A DNA stretch of 5,630 nt from Pedosphaera sp. (GTDB lineage Bacteria; Verrucomicrobiota; Verrucomicrobiae; Limisphaerales; Pedosphaeraceae), in the NCBI GenBank assembly GCA_028293265.1, contig JAQGPB010000237.1:1-5630 (forward strand). The letters are read 5' to 3'. The position numbers and the translations under genes are program-made. The stretch's first letter is position 1. Every line of letters starts with the position of its first letter. Below are positions 5,555 through 5,630 of this stretch, one piece after another. Under the pieces are notes generated by a model. It ran no database searches and had not been told where the DNA came from. It saw only the letters and a program-made list of their open reading frames with translations.

Positions 5555-5630
5555 GAAAATTTGCAAGCATCCTCGCATTCACGAAGCTCATTCGCCCGGC
5601 TGCGACCTCTTTTTTCATTTTGTTGATTTG

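Larger units (their letters stand above)
5256..5630. other. Gene-free spacer upstream of hprK, repeat-rich
   Basis: These 375 bases up to the window edge hold no convincing gene. Open frames here run through hairpin repeats and resemble no known protein. Content: a 29-bp inverted repeat pair around a GACGTC-centred palindrome (5362-5471) and a third related hairpin (5524-5554). The hprK promoter should lie here or further upstream, but I see no clear -10/-35 pair. The last 20 bases become T-rich on the plus strand. Confidence 0.7.

Noticed and set aside
5222..5578. 118-codon minus-strand open frame over the repeat spacer
   Set aside because: It translates the hairpin repeats and then overlaps the hprK start in another frame; no domain or plausible start signal is seen.
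5455..5618. 54-codon minus-strand open frame starting MKKEVAAG at 5616-5618
   Set aside because: The N-terminus looks gene-like, but most of the frame is hairpin repeat sequence and it ends inside the inverted repeat. It is too weak to call a gene.

Overview
This is a GC-rich bacterial window with two convergent gene blocks. The gene content (urease accessory genes, gatC/gatA, an HPr kinase next to HPr), the near absence of Shine-Dalgarno motifs and the many intergenic hairpin repeats would fit a Verrucomicrobiota or similar PVC-group genome. That assignment is inference from gene content and remembered repeat style; no rRNA or other marker gene is present.

Plus strand, 1-1590: the last 26 codons of ureC (urease alpha subunit), then ureF and ureG, the nickel-insertion chaperones of urease. 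No ureE lies between ureC and ureF. UreG carries a His-rich N-terminal tail that could partly replace the UreE nickel-carrier role. A 68-bp convergent gap follows, holding a perfect 24-bp palindrome.

Minus strand, 5255 down to 1659: hprK (HPr kinase/phosphorylase) and hpr, a regulatory pair; then a 219-bp spacer with heptamer repeats and a compound inverted repeat; then gatC, an unrecognised zinc-ribbon/membrane small protein, and gatA. GatC and GatA are two subunits of the tRNA-dependent amidotransferase that makes Gln-tRNA and/or Asn-tRNA by transamidation; gatB is not in the window.

The most striking signal is non-coding. Seven hairpins in two spacers (3794-3937 and 5362-5546) share one design: a tetranucleotide GTAG, GGAG or GTAT, one pyrimidine, then a 17-nt hairpin with 7-bp arms and a 3-nt loop that begins and ends in GC. 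Stem changes between copies are mostly compensated, so the fold is conserved more than the sequence. This matches the known architecture of REP elements mobilised by RAYT (TnpA-REP) transposases, in inverted (REPIN/BIME-like) pairs. The 375 bases from 5256 to the right edge hold only such repeats and no convincing gene.
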